Below are positions 25,406 through 33,671 of a stretch of 64,000 nucleotides of DNA, in pieces (the stretch's first letter is position 1; each line of letters starts with the position of its first letter). A program made the position numbers and the translations under genes. This DNA is from Luteibacter anthropi (GTDB lineage: Bacteria > Pseudomonadota > Gammaproteobacteria > Xanthomonadales > Rhodanobacteraceae). The stretch spans positions 62,001 through 126,000 of the forward strand of contig NZ_JAARLZ010000011.1 in assembly GCF_011759365.1 (NCBI RefSeq), read 5' to 3'. The notes under the pieces were generated by a model. It saw only the letters and a program-made list of their open reading frames with translations, did not search any database and was not told the origin of the DNA.

Positions 25406-28276
25406 TCAGGCGCTTTCGATTTCACGCTCCCTGCGCATGGCCGCTGACGTGGCCTGCATGCGATATTCCATCAGCAATGGCGAAGGAATGCGGCTGTCCC
25501 GATGCATGCGGCACAGCTGCAGGATCGAGCCGGACACGCCACTCATCAGCCCCGGATTGTAGGCATCTCGCGCGAGGCCACCGACGATGCCGTGTTCCTC
25601 GATGCTGGAGAGGATCAGGGCCATGCCGGGCATGGCGGCTACGGGCACCAGCGACGGATCGATATGCGCAGCGCGCTCCAGTAGTTCCCAGGTGCTGAGG
25701 TCGCCGTGGCATAGCGTATGGCTGTGGCCCCAGCCACCGCGCGCAGCGGCGGCGACGGCGCGGCGCAACGCATGCAGATGACGCGGGTGGCGTGTGCGTT
25801 CGTAAAGATCGCATGCGGCGAAACCGATGCCGACGCTGCCATGACACCAGCTGTCGGCGAAGTCGCGGCTCTCCGGCTTGCGGACATCGAGCCAGTTTGC
25901 CGACGGCTCGTGGTAGAGGGATTCCTCGAAGTCGAACGCCAGCTCACCCAGGGCAAGCCAGCGATGGCGATCGTCGTCACTTCCCGCATCGCTCAGGCCC
26001 AGCCGCGTCAATGCCCAGCCGGTGCCGGTGGCGCCGTGAGCGAAGCCACCCAGGGGTTCATCGAATACGGAGGCCGGCCAGCGCGCGCCCTGTTCGTCGA
26101 TGATGGCTGTCGATTCCAGATACCGGCCAGCACGCGCGGCCACGGCCAGCCAGCGCCTGTCGCGCGTGGCTTCGGCAAGGTTGAGCAAGGGGACGATGGC
26201 ACCGCTCACGCCTTCGAGGATGTCGAGGATCTGTTCGCCTTCGAATTGCCTGGCTTCCAGGCGCGCGGCCTGCTCCACGGCATCGTGCAGGTAGCCCGAG
26301 TCAGGGCGCAGGTGGTCGAGGGTGAGCCACGCCTGCACCTGCGAGGCCAGGCCGACGAAACCACCTACCGCATCGGTGTCGTCTATTCGCTCCGATGCCC
26401 TGAGTACGCGAAGGGCACCTTCAAGGGCTTGCTCCAGTCCTTCCACAGCATCGGCGCGGCCGCTGTTCATTTCCTCGATGTAGGACGCCAGCGTAACGGC
26501 GATGCCACTCATGCCGACGTAGAGGTTGGGTTGCAGCGTGCGCATCGTCCAGCCGCTGCGGCCGAGCACAGGGCTGATCCATGTGATGGTGCCATCGTCG
26601 CCACGTACGGAAAGATGCAGGAGCTGCTCGATGGTCTGTCGTGCCAGTTCCCTCCGGCGCCGGTCCAGATCCCGTGCATGCGGTTGGCGGGCCGCCAGAT
26701 CGTAGGGGAGGCGTTTGTCGTCGTTCAGGCGCACGTTGAGATGCGCCGTGACCAGCGCACCACGGATGGTCAGTTCTTCCAGCTCCACGCGCATGCTGGC
26801 CCAGGCCTGGAATACTTCGTCAAGCTGGGCGCGATCGAGCATGCTGGCGAACACCGGAATGTCGCCGAAGCGCAGGTCATCGATTTCGCAGGCGATGATC
26901 GCCGGATCGGAAGGTGCCATGGGCATCACCTGCGCATTGCGTGTCATCAGGTCGTTGGCGCGGTCGATGGCCGCCTTCTCGTCATGCAGCGATGCCGGGT
27001 GCCAGAGCATCCGCATCACTTCCACATAGGCCTGCGTGGGGCGCAGGATCTGCCGGATACGACAGCCGACGAAGGCGTGCAGCAAGGGCATCAGGGCGCC
27101 ACGGCGGTGCATCTGCATCAGCCGTTCGGTCAGTGTGAGGAAGCCGGTGACGATGTCTTCCCAGAAGCGGGAAATGTCGGGGTTGTCGCATGGGTGGTTC
27201 CTGGCGGCATCGATGTCGACGCTGACGAGCCCCACGCGTGCTTGGGTGGTGCCCGCGTTGATGATCTTGGGCGCCTGCACCTTCGGTTGTTCGCCCTGCA
27301 ACGCGCCGATGGCGGAAATGTCCACGCCATCCATGCCCAGTGTCGGCGAACGGAACGGCGCCAGTCCGGTACGCAGTACCGACGAACGGATCAGCTCCTG
27401 GGCCAGGTCCACCGCTTCGCCCTTGCCCGTTGGTGGCAGGGGGAACTCGATGACGAAGAGGCTTTCCACGTCCACCACGTAAGGGGTGATGGACGATGCG
27501 ATGAGGTTTTCGTAGTGGATATCCGTACCGCCCAACAGGCGCATCACGGCCAGCCAATGCCCGATATTGCGGTAGAAGACCGTCAGCTCGCCATCGTCGG
27601 CGCAATAAATATGATCGACGTGATGGGCCCAGCCATAGCTTCCCCGATCGAGTACGGCTGGTACGCGAATACGCGTGGCATCGCCCTGGAAGATCGTTTC
27701 GAGGAAGCGTTCGAGGGTGGCGTCCACGCGCAGCGAGCGCGGCTTGTACATCAGCGTGCCGCCGGCGAAGCCAAGCTTTGCGACGGATTGTCCCGATTCG
27801 TGGACGTCGCCTTCGCCAAGATGCAGCGTATGCAGCGCGCCGAGGTCGGTGCCTGCGAAGGTGGCGAGCAGGTCGCGGTCGGTGTGCAGTCGTTCGAGCA
27901 TCGCAACGATGGCACGGCGTTGCTGGTCGAGGGCGCGGAACAGACGGGGGGCGAGTACGGGGTAGCGGCGACCTAATGCAGCGATGAAATCGGCGGTCAG
28001 CGCTTTTTCGATGAAGGCGGCAAAGCGCTCTTGTTCCGTTCCGTCGGGAAGTTCGCCGCCGAGTTTCGCGGCGTGCAGTTCCAGAAGCAGGACGCGGTTG
28101 AGCTTGCGCTCCGCGTTGGATATCAGGGCCTTGTCGGCCACTTCGGCAACACGTTGGCGTTCCGTGTCGTCCAGGCCGGGCTGGGCGGAGATGTCCGCGG
28201 CGAGCTGCCGACGCACGTCGGCCGAAAGGTAAGCAATGACCGGTGCGAAGGCGTTCAGCGGCGCGGAGGCGTCCAT
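25406..28276 (-). CDS. lanM: Class II lanthipeptide synthetase LanM
   Basis: LanM enzymes dehydrate Ser/Thr of a precursor by phosphorylation-elimination and then form thioether rings with Cys. The 956-residue protein from the ATG at 28276 has an N-terminal dehydratase domain (DUF4135). It shows YKPRSLRVD (Lys about 178), GGTDIHYENL (Asp about 252, His about 254, Asn about 257) and VDVESLF. The C-terminal LanC-like cyclase carries the three zinc ligands: Cys about 811 in WCHG and Cys-His about 856-857 in LCHG. The further-upstream in-frame ATG (28354) would place a 12-bp hairpin inside the coding region, so 28276 is preferred. It lies directly downstream of a precursor peptide gene and opposite an ABC exporter. 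No class I or III features are present. Confidence 0.95.
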   Translation of the reverse strand: MDASAPLNAFAPVIAYLSADVRRQLAADISAQPGLDDTERQRVAEVADKALISNAERKLNRVLLLELHAAKLGGELPDGTEQERFAAFIEKALTADFIAALGRRYPVLAPRLFRALDQQRRAIVAMLERLHTDRDLLATFAGTDLGALHTLHLGEGDVHESGQSVAKLGFAGGTLMYKPRSLRVDATLERFLETIFQGDATRIRVPAVLDRGSYGWAHHVDHIYCADDGELTVFYRNIGHWLAVMRLLGGTDIHYENLIASSITPYVVDVESLFVIEFPLPPTGKGEAVDLAQELIRSSVLRTGLAPFRSPTLGMDGVDISAIGALQGEQPKVQAPKIINAGTTQARVGLVSVDIDAARNHPCDNPDISRFWEDIVTGFLTLTERLMQMHRRGALMPLLHAFVGCRIRQILRPTQAYVEVMRMLWHPASLHDEKAAIDRANDLMTRNAQVMPMAPSDPAIIACEIDDLRFGDIPVFASMLDRAQLDEVFQAWASMRVELEELTIRGALVTAHLNVRLNDDKRLPYDLAARQPHARDLDRRRRELARQTIEQLLHLSVRGDDGTITWISPVLGRSGWTMRTLQPNLYVGMSGIAVTLASYIEEMNSGRADAVEGLEQALEGALRVLRASERIDDTDAVGGFVGLASQVQAWLTLDHLRPDSGYLHDAVEQAARLEARQFEGEQILDILEGVSGAIVPLLNLAEATRDRRWLAVAARAGRYLESTAIIDEQGARWPASVFDEPLGGFAHGATGTGWALTRLGLSDAGSDDDRHRWLALGELAFDFEESLYHEPSANWLDVRKPESRDFADSWCHGSVGIGFAACDLYERTRHPRHLHALRRAVAAAARGGWGHSHTLCHGDLSTWELLERAAHIDPSLVPVAAMPGMALILSSIEEHGIVGGLARDAYNPGLMSGVSGSILQLCRMHRDSRIPSPLLMEYRMQATSAAMRREREIESA

Positions 28277-28320
28277 GGACTGTCCCGTGAATCCCGAAAG
28301 GGTGCCCGGTGTGGGCGAGA

Positions 28321-28349
28321 GATAGCCGTGGCGGCCTGCCACGGCTATC
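28321..28349 (-). promoter_or_regulatory. Attenuator-like hairpin between lanA and lanM
   Basis: GATAGCCGTGGC (28321-28332) and GCCACGGCTATC (28338-28349) form a perfect 12-bp stem with a 5-nt loop in the 91-nt gap between the precursor stop and the synthetase start. There is no T tract after it on the minus strand. Such an intercistronic hairpin could stabilise or partly terminate the precursor transcript so that peptide is made in excess over enzyme. Confidence 0.7.
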
Positions 28350-28367
28350 GCCACTACCGCTGGTCAG

Positions 28368-28556
28368 TTAGCAGCAGAAGCCCGGCCGGGAGGCCGTACA
28401 CGAGCTGCAGTTCGTACCGATGGCCACTTCGGGGTTGGTCATCGCGTTCATCGTCTTGGCCAGGCCCTCGGTGTAAAGCGAGCCCGCCGGATTGTCGTAC
28501 CCACCTACGCTATCGGCACCACTCAACCAACCCGCAAGGATCTTGTCGGTCTGCAT
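28368..28556 (-). CDS. lanA: Class II lanthipeptide precursor peptide
   Basis: The 62-residue peptide starts at ATG 28556, seven nt after GGGAGT. The leader is acidic to neutral and contains DNPAG (21-25), a motif shared with mersacidin-type leaders. The C-terminus is Cys- and Ser/Thr-rich: TNCSSCTASRPGFCC (48-62) with Cys at 50, 53, 61 and 62 and dehydratable residues T48, S51, S52, T54 and S56. No classical double-glycine is present; cleavage after AIG (residue 47) is a guess. Four Cys in 15 residues, ending CC, would give a small, highly cross-linked product, or rings plus a disulfide. It is encoded immediately before lanM on the same strand. No antimicrobial activity can be assumed. Confidence 0.88.
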   Translation of the reverse strand: MQTDKILAGWLSGADSVGGYDNPAGSLYTEGLAKTMNAMTNPEVAIGTNCSSCTASRPGFCC

Positions 28557-28687
28557 TGGAGTACTCCCTGGTGTTATGGGTCTGCGCCCGGAACGAGAAG
28601 GACGTGCATCGCAGCGGGCGCTTCTGCGACGACGCCATCGGACCATTCTGAAGAGTCCCGGACAAAGACATGGGAGAACTTGCCGAA

Positions 28688-28699
28688 TTTACATGTAAA
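28688..28699. promoter_or_regulatory. 12-bp palindrome in the lanA/exporter divergent promoter
   Basis: TTTACATGTAAA is a perfect palindrome in the AT-rich part of the 213-bp gap between lanA (start 28556, leftward) and the exporter gene (start about 28770, rightward). It is a candidate operator or overlapping promoter element for both directions. No regulator gene is found in the cluster. Confidence 0.35.
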
Positions 28700-28769
28700 A
28701 CGTGGCAGGTAATTTTCGTAGCCGTCTGGCACGATGCCCCTGACGCCACCGGAGGGGATGGACGTATCG

Positions 28770-30431
28770 ATGATCCTGAGACGTTTCATCCTGCGGCATA
28801 AGACACTGGTTTCCGGTGCCGTGGCGCTGTCGGCCACCAGTGCGCTGGCAACCATGATGCTGCTCTCGCACATCAACGAGATGGCCGCCCACGGGCTGCC
28901 TGCCGATCCCGTGCGCACGCTGCTTGCAGGTGCCGGCTGGCTGCTTGCGGTGCTGGCGGCCAGCACGGTGTCGCAGTTCATCCTGGCGCGGCTTGGCGGC
29001 GAGCTTGTGGCGCAGCTTCGCCTGGATCTCTCCCGTCGCTTCATCGAACTGGAGTACGAAAAGCTCGCCAACGACAAGCACACCATCTTCGGCTCGCTCA
29101 TCGAGGATGTGGCGAGCATCGCACCGCTGGTGCTGGTTGCCCCTTTGCTGGCCTACAACGTGCTCCTGGTGGCGCTGTACACCGTGTACCTGGGGAGCAT
29201 TTCCCTGCCGTTGCTCGGCGTGCTGCTGGCGTTCCTCAGTACCACCATGGCCGCATCGCTTGTGCTGGAACGATTCCTTCGACGAGGCTTTGATCGCCTG
29301 CGTGAGGCCAATGAAAAGGTATTCGAATACTTTCGTTTCCTGAGCGAAGGCAAGAAGGAGATGACGCTCAATACAGAGCGGGGCAGGCATGTCGAGGAGG
29401 CGCTGATCCGTCCGGCCATTGATCATGCGCGACGGCTCACTGTCCAGGTACACACCGGACTGGGCTTCAACGAAGCCTGGTCGTCGGCCGCGCTCTATGC
29501 ATCCGTATTCGTCATCGTCTATCTCGGCTATGTCGTTCTGTCGCTGCCGCAGGCGACTTTGCTCCGTTTTGTCATCGGTGCATTGTTCCTGAGCGGGCCG
29601 GTGGCTTTCATCGTCAGTGCAGCGAGGCAGGTCGGTGCAGGGACGGCCAGCCTTCGCCATCTTCAGAAGGTGGGTCTTGATCTGGATCGCGATGCCTTGC
29701 CTGCGTCGCACCGGGTGAATCGCGGAAGCGAACCATGGCAAAGCATGGCTCTGCGTGGCGTCAGCTATGCGTATCCCGGCGAGATGGATGGGCGTATTGC
29801 CCTGGGACCCCTCGACCTGGAAGTCAGCAAAGGCGAGCTTCTTTTTATCGTGGGAGGCAACGGAAGCGGAAAGTCCACACTTCTACTCCTTCTGGCCTCG
29901 CTGATCACACCCCATACCGGTGAGCTCATTGTCGACGGTCTCGCGGTCGGGCTGGACCGTCGGCGGCACCGTAGCCGGTTCACCGGCGTGTTCGGCGATT
30001 TCTTCCTGTTTCCCCATGTGCTCGATGATCGGGGTGATGTGCTACCTGATGAGCGGACCAGGGCCTTGCTGGATTCGCTGGGTCTTGGCTCTGTGGTGAG
30101 CGTAGAGAACGGCGAGCTATCGAAAATCACGCTTTCGACGGGGCAACGCAAACGCCTTGCCCTGCTCCAGTGCTACGCCGAGGATCGCGAGATCTTCTTC
30201 TTCGACGAGTGGGCCGCCGACCAGGATGTGCATTTCCGCGACTATTTCTATTGCACGCTGCTTCCCGAACTCAAGGCAAAGGGCAAGACCGTCGTGGCCA
30301 TCAGTCATGATGACCGCTACTTTCATGTCGCCGATCGGGTGATCAAGCTCGACGCAGGCCAGATCGTCTCCGATACACGGCAGCGTCGCGGCGTGGACCT
30401 TCCAAGGGAGTCCGTGCTCTCCCCGGAGTAA
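28770..30431 (+). CDS. SyrD/PvdE-like ABC exporter (cyclic peptide export type)
   Basis: A fused half-transporter of 553 residues. About residues 15-320 form six membrane helices of an ABC type 1 exporter, and about 330-540 the ATPase. Motifs are Walker A GGNGSGKST (362-370), signature LSTGQRKRL, Walker B EIFFFDEWAADQ and the switch His in VAISHDDRYF. There is no N-terminal C39 peptidase domain, so leader removal is not done by this protein. The arrangement matches the family annotated as cyclic peptide export ABC transporters. It is divergent from lanA-lanM and the natural candidate to export the modified peptide. Start choice is uncertain: ATGs at 28734, 28758 and 28770, with GGAGGGG at 28751-28757 best placed for 28770. 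Confidence 0.88.
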   Translation: MILRRFILRHKTLVSGAVALSATSALATMMLLSHINEMAAHGLPADPVRTLLAGAGWLLAVLAASTVSQFILARLGGELVAQLRLDLSRRFIELEYEKLANDKHTIFGSLIEDVASIAPLVLVAPLLAYNVLLVALYTVYLGSISLPLLGVLLAFLSTTMAASLVLERFLRRGFDRLREANEKVFEYFRFLSEGKKEMTLNTERGRHVEEALIRPAIDHARRLTVQVHTGLGFNEAWSSAALYASVFVIVYLGYVVLSLPQATLLRFVIGALFLSGPVAFIVSAARQVGAGTASLRHLQKVGLDLDRDALPASHRVNRGSEPWQSMALRGVSYAYPGEMDGRIALGPLDLEVSKGELLFIVGGNGSGKSTLLLLLASLITPHTGELIVDGLAVGLDRRRHRSRFTGVFGDFFLFPHVLDDRGDVLPDERTRALLDSLGLGSVVSVENGELSKITLSTGQRKRLALLQCYAEDREIFFFDEWAADQDVHFRDYFYCTLLPELKAKGKTVVAISHDDRYFHVADRVIKLDAGQIVSDTRQRRGVDLPRESVLSPE

Positions 30432-30569
30432 CTCCTGTGTCAGGCCGAGGTCGCTGAGGGCAGCGCGCCTACACTCCATGGGGCCAGGAAGCGACAGGTC
30501 TGAATAGGGGGCTTGCGTAGCATCCACCGGCAATGGCCGTGACGGCCGATGTGGCCCACTTCTATCCCC

Positions 30570-32291
30570 ATGCCTCTTGATCTTCCTCTGGACCACACTC
30601 CTTCTGCCTATGTCGCTTCGCAGAAACAGACGGTCCTGCAATCCGATGCCGAGAACGTTGCGGCGGCTGCATGGCTCGATCTGCGCCAGGATGGCGCGTT
30701 CAAGCGATTCTGCCGGGACTACGACAGCGATCCGGATTCCTTGACAGCGCATCCTGATGGAAGCTTCTCCCTGCAAAGTCCGGTGCCGCACGGAATGCTG
30801 GTCACATTCTTCCGTCCGTTCGGCATCAACGGGCAGCTGGCCGTGCCCTTCTCGGAGATGGCGGATGCATTTCGCTGGAGGCCATCGCTGGACGTCCTGT
30901 TGCGTCACACGTACGCCTTGAACAGGGACGTGGGGCGCGACGACATCGGTGTCTCCAGAATCAATGGTGTTGAAGCCATGGATATGCTTCTGCGCGCAGG
31001 GCCGGTAGCGACCGATGCCGGTGCCCGGGCATCTGCCTTCAAGTTTCTTGATGTCTTTTCCGCGTTGTACCGGGGTGACGAAGAGCAAGCGTCGCCGCCC
31101 GTCACCCTTGCGACGTTTTCCCACCGCTTTCAGGCAGACGCCAATCTACGTTATCTCGCGGGCTGGATAACCAGTCAGCCTGCCGACACCCTGCCACCAC
31201 GGGCCGCGCTGAAGGCTGTAGGGAAACTTGCTAGGATGGTGCAGCAAGCCTACGTGGCGGACCTGCCGCTATCGACTGACGAGTCAACACAGACAAGGGA
31301 GTACTTCATCGATTACGTCAGGCGGCGTGTCGCTCCTGCGGCGGTTGCCGACCATATCCGCGTGGCACCCGGAACGATCGATTTTGCAGCCGATGTCCTT
31401 TATTGGACAGCCAGCGACGAGGCACGCATGCGGCCGCTTCCCCTGTGGCCTGTGCAGGTACCGGTACCTCCGGAAACGCCATATCCGTTCGTTGATTCCC
31501 GGGCCCCCACTCCTGCATCCGTGGACAATCCTGCGCCGATTGCACCGGCACGATCCCGTGTCAACGACACGGAGCATGGCATACGACATGAAGGGCGAGA
31601 GCATGCCGACGTCGTTTCGTCGTGGCCCATGGTCGCTAAGGTGACCACTTTCGGAGGAGGTGTCGTTGTGCTGAGTGCGAGCGTCAGTACGGGGCTGACG
31701 GCTGTGCAGAAGGCCGCCGTGGTATCCGTCGGGAATGCGGCTTCGCTGGCCGGCGTCTCGGTACTTGCCATTGTGGCTCCCGGGGTGGGTCATACGCTGG
31801 GCGTCGTGGGTACCTCCGGGCTGTTGTATGCCAGTATCGCCGACTACCTGGCGTCGGCAGGTGTTGCACCCGCGCTGGCGAAAAGTGCGGCGATCGTCGA
31901 GGTATCGGGGGTCTACATCCTGGTGGGCGTGGGCCTTGGGGATAGTACCGATGCCTTGCTGGCCCTCGCCCGGAATCCCGGGTGGCGGGAAGCCCTGCGC
32001 TTGTCGGCGACCATCCTGGCCACCATCGGTACGATGTCGGCGGGCGCCCCTGCGGCTGACAAGGCCGACACGTTCAACGTAGATGACGCGCGGTATGGCT
32101 TCTTCAGCGAGCATCCTGATCTCTCCGACCGGCTTGGATACTCAGGCAATGGCGTCGTCCTGGTCAGCCAGGGCGTATTGCAGACAACGGACGATACGGT
32201 CTCAAGGCGCGACGGCGAGCGCTCGTTCTGGGATATCTTCTTGTCCTCTTACGATCCCTCCGGCACGCCACGCGGTACGTTGTCCCAGTGA
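30570..32291 (+). CDS. Unknown 573-residue protein with C-terminal hydrophobic helices
   Basis: I do not recognise a family. Residues 1 to about 350 are soluble and mixed alpha/beta (e.g. DYDSDPDSLTAHPDGSFSL, LVTFFRPFGINGQLAVPFSE). A Pro-rich linker follows (PVQVPVPPETPYPFVDSRAP). About 355-500 contains several hydrophobic, Ala/Gly/Val-rich helices (AAVVSVGNAASLAGVSVLAI, VEVSGVYILVGVGLG, LSATILATIGTMSAG), and the C-terminus is polar (about 505-573). There is no signal peptide. A polar domain followed by hydrophobic hairpins is seen in pore-forming toxins and some secreted effectors, but this is speculation. It is transcribed in the same direction as the exporter, 138 nt downstream, so it might be part of the lanthipeptide locus or an independent gene. 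Confidence 0.65.
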   Translation: MPLDLPLDHTPSAYVASQKQTVLQSDAENVAAAAWLDLRQDGAFKRFCRDYDSDPDSLTAHPDGSFSLQSPVPHGMLVTFFRPFGINGQLAVPFSEMADAFRWRPSLDVLLRHTYALNRDVGRDDIGVSRINGVEAMDMLLRAGPVATDAGARASAFKFLDVFSALYRGDEEQASPPVTLATFSHRFQADANLRYLAGWITSQPADTLPPRAALKAVGKLARMVQQAYVADLPLSTDESTQTREYFIDYVRRRVAPAAVADHIRVAPGTIDFAADVLYWTASDEARMRPLPLWPVQVPVPPETPYPFVDSRAPTPASVDNPAPIAPARSRVNDTEHGIRHEGREHADVVSSWPMVAKVTTFGGGVVVLSASVSTGLTAVQKAAVVSVGNAASLAGVSVLAIVAPGVGHTLGVVGTSGLLYASIADYLASAGVAPALAKSAAIVEVSGVYILVGVGLGDSTDALLALARNPGWREALRLSATILATIGTMSAGAPAADKADTFNVDDARYGFFSEHPDLSDRLGYSGNGVVLVSQGVLQTTDDTVSRRDGERSFWDIFLSSYDPSGTPRGTLSQ

Positions 32292-32304
32292 TCGTAACAT
32301 TCGG

Positions 32305-32347
32305 GAAAAAACACCCGGCGCCCTGTTTCCCCACAGTTGCGCCGGGT
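32305..32347 (-). terminator. Rho-independent terminator of the omptin gene
   Basis: Stem ACCCGGCGC (32313-32321) / GCGCCGGGT (32339-32347). On the minus strand the stem is followed by a six-T run (A tract 32306-32311 on the plus strand), 30 nt after the omptin stop codon. Confidence 0.75.
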
Positions 32348-32376
32348 TCCGTCAAGGAGACGGAAATAGATGAGGC

Positions 32377-33348
32377 TCAGAATCGATATGAGGCGCCAAG
32401 GTTAACGATCATGCTTCGATTCGACATGCTGGCACGGAATGCCACGGCTTCGCCTTCGATATGTCCTTTGCCCAGGCCTTTCTTTTCGTAATACTTCTCG
32501 TAGCTGGTCCGGGCGAAAAGTGACCATCGGCTATCGATGGCGTAGTCGGCCTTGATCGATGCGGCAATCATCTTCGAACGGCCGCCTTTCATTCCGGAGA
32601 CGTACTCTCGTTCGATGTGATTGTCATGATCCTTGCCGCGCGCCCACAGCGAACCTGAGATCTCGCCGGAGAGAGTCAGCTTGCCTCTTTGATAATCGGT
32701 ACCCATGCCGAGGTAGGGCGCTCGCCAGCGCTGCGTATATTTCACGCCTGAGCCGTCGTTGTCGTAACCGACCGTGTCGCGAAAGGATTCCGGATCGAAT
32801 GCCTCTTCGGGGTCGGAAGACGAATAGATGTAGCTTCCCTTCGTGGCATGCCATGCCAGCTTCTTGAGTCGATATCCGGCTACGGCACGAAACGCGAAGT
32901 CACCCGACGAGGCGAAGGTGTAGCCGACGCGTGTGTCCAGGCCATAAGCCGTTTTCAGGCGCGTATCGCCATGCCGAGAGTAATCGGTCCATTCGTTGAT
33001 GCCGGCATCCCTGCCGAGCCAGTCATAGTCGGTCATGAGCGTGTTGCCCGACTTCAATCTCGTCCATGCCTGGGTATCCCACGACCAGCGGTCGTTGATA
33101 TGGAACCTGAAGTCTGCCCCGATGACCGGCGCGGCTCGTGTGCGCCAGTTCAACTGGCTCAGGCGCTGGCCTTCGTCATAAACCCTTTCCGTTGACCGGT
33201 TGTTCAGTACGCCGGTGAATACGTCGACACTGAAACGCTGGTTATCGGCGACGGTTCGCCGCGTGCGGGTGTCGATATCGCCTGCTTCGGCGAAGGGAGC
33301 TGCAAGCGCGGCGAGGGAGAGAAACGCTGCTTTCCGGGATGCTTTCAT
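32377..33348 (-). CDS. Omptin family outer membrane protease
   Basis: Omptins are ten-stranded outer membrane barrels with an extracellular Asp/His active site that cleave peptides at basic residues, including cationic antimicrobial peptides. The 323-residue protein has a signal peptide (FLSLAALAAPFAEAG). It has both catalytic pairs: D107-x-D109 in MTDYDWLGRD and D242-x-H244 in KDHDNHIER, equivalent to OmpT D83/D85 and D210/H212. Other shared blocks are WTDYSRHGDT, GSYIYSS, YKQR-like YTQRWRAPYLG and the final aromatic strand VNLGASYRF. It lies convergent to the unknown 573-residue gene and near the lanthipeptide locus. A role in peptide resistance or processing there is possible but unproven. 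Confidence 0.93.
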   Translation of the reverse strand: MKASRKAAFLSLAALAAPFAEAGDIDTRTRRTVADNQRFSVDVFTGVLNNRSTERVYDEGQRLSQLNWRTRAAPVIGADFRFHINDRWSWDTQAWTRLKSGNTLMTDYDWLGRDAGINEWTDYSRHGDTRLKTAYGLDTRVGYTFASSGDFAFRAVAGYRLKKLAWHATKGSYIYSSSDPEEAFDPESFRDTVGYDNDGSGVKYTQRWRAPYLGMGTDYQRGKLTLSGEISGSLWARGKDHDNHIEREYVSGMKGGRSKMIAASIKADYAIDSRWSLFARTSYEKYYEKKGLGKGHIEGEAVAFRASMSNRSMIVNLGASYRF

Positions 33349-33671
33349 GATCGGTCATTCCTCGTAACTGGTGTGGTGGCCTGGGGAAAGCCACCTGTCC
33401 AAGCTATCGGTGACATGCCGCATACGCATATAGGATTAGTCCTAAAAACATGACCTTGTGTCTTCATATCGGTGATTGGAGACGGTGCCGCATTGAGAAC
33501 GAGGCAGATCGGTGCGGATCGATCATGTGTCCGGGCGTTTTGTCGCAGTGACCTGTCGAAATATCGTCTTGTATGACCAATGGCACGGGGGCACGGAAGC
33601 TGGCCGGGCGTTAATGGAGGGGATGTCCATTGCCTGGACAGACGCATTGAACGCTTATTGCTGGATGTCCC
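33349..33671. other. Divergent promoter region of omptin and serine carboxypeptidase genes
   Basis: About 320 bp between two divergently transcribed genes. The omptin-proximal part contains a lower-GC patch (ATAGGATTAGTCCTAAAAAC, around 33430) with the short inverted repeat AGGATTAGTCCT, a possible promoter/operator. No gene or RNA is recognised. Confidence 0.4.

Noticed and set aside
25718-27976. 752-codon plus-strand open frame
   Set aside because: Antisense to lanM; no recognisable domain and shadow-like composition.
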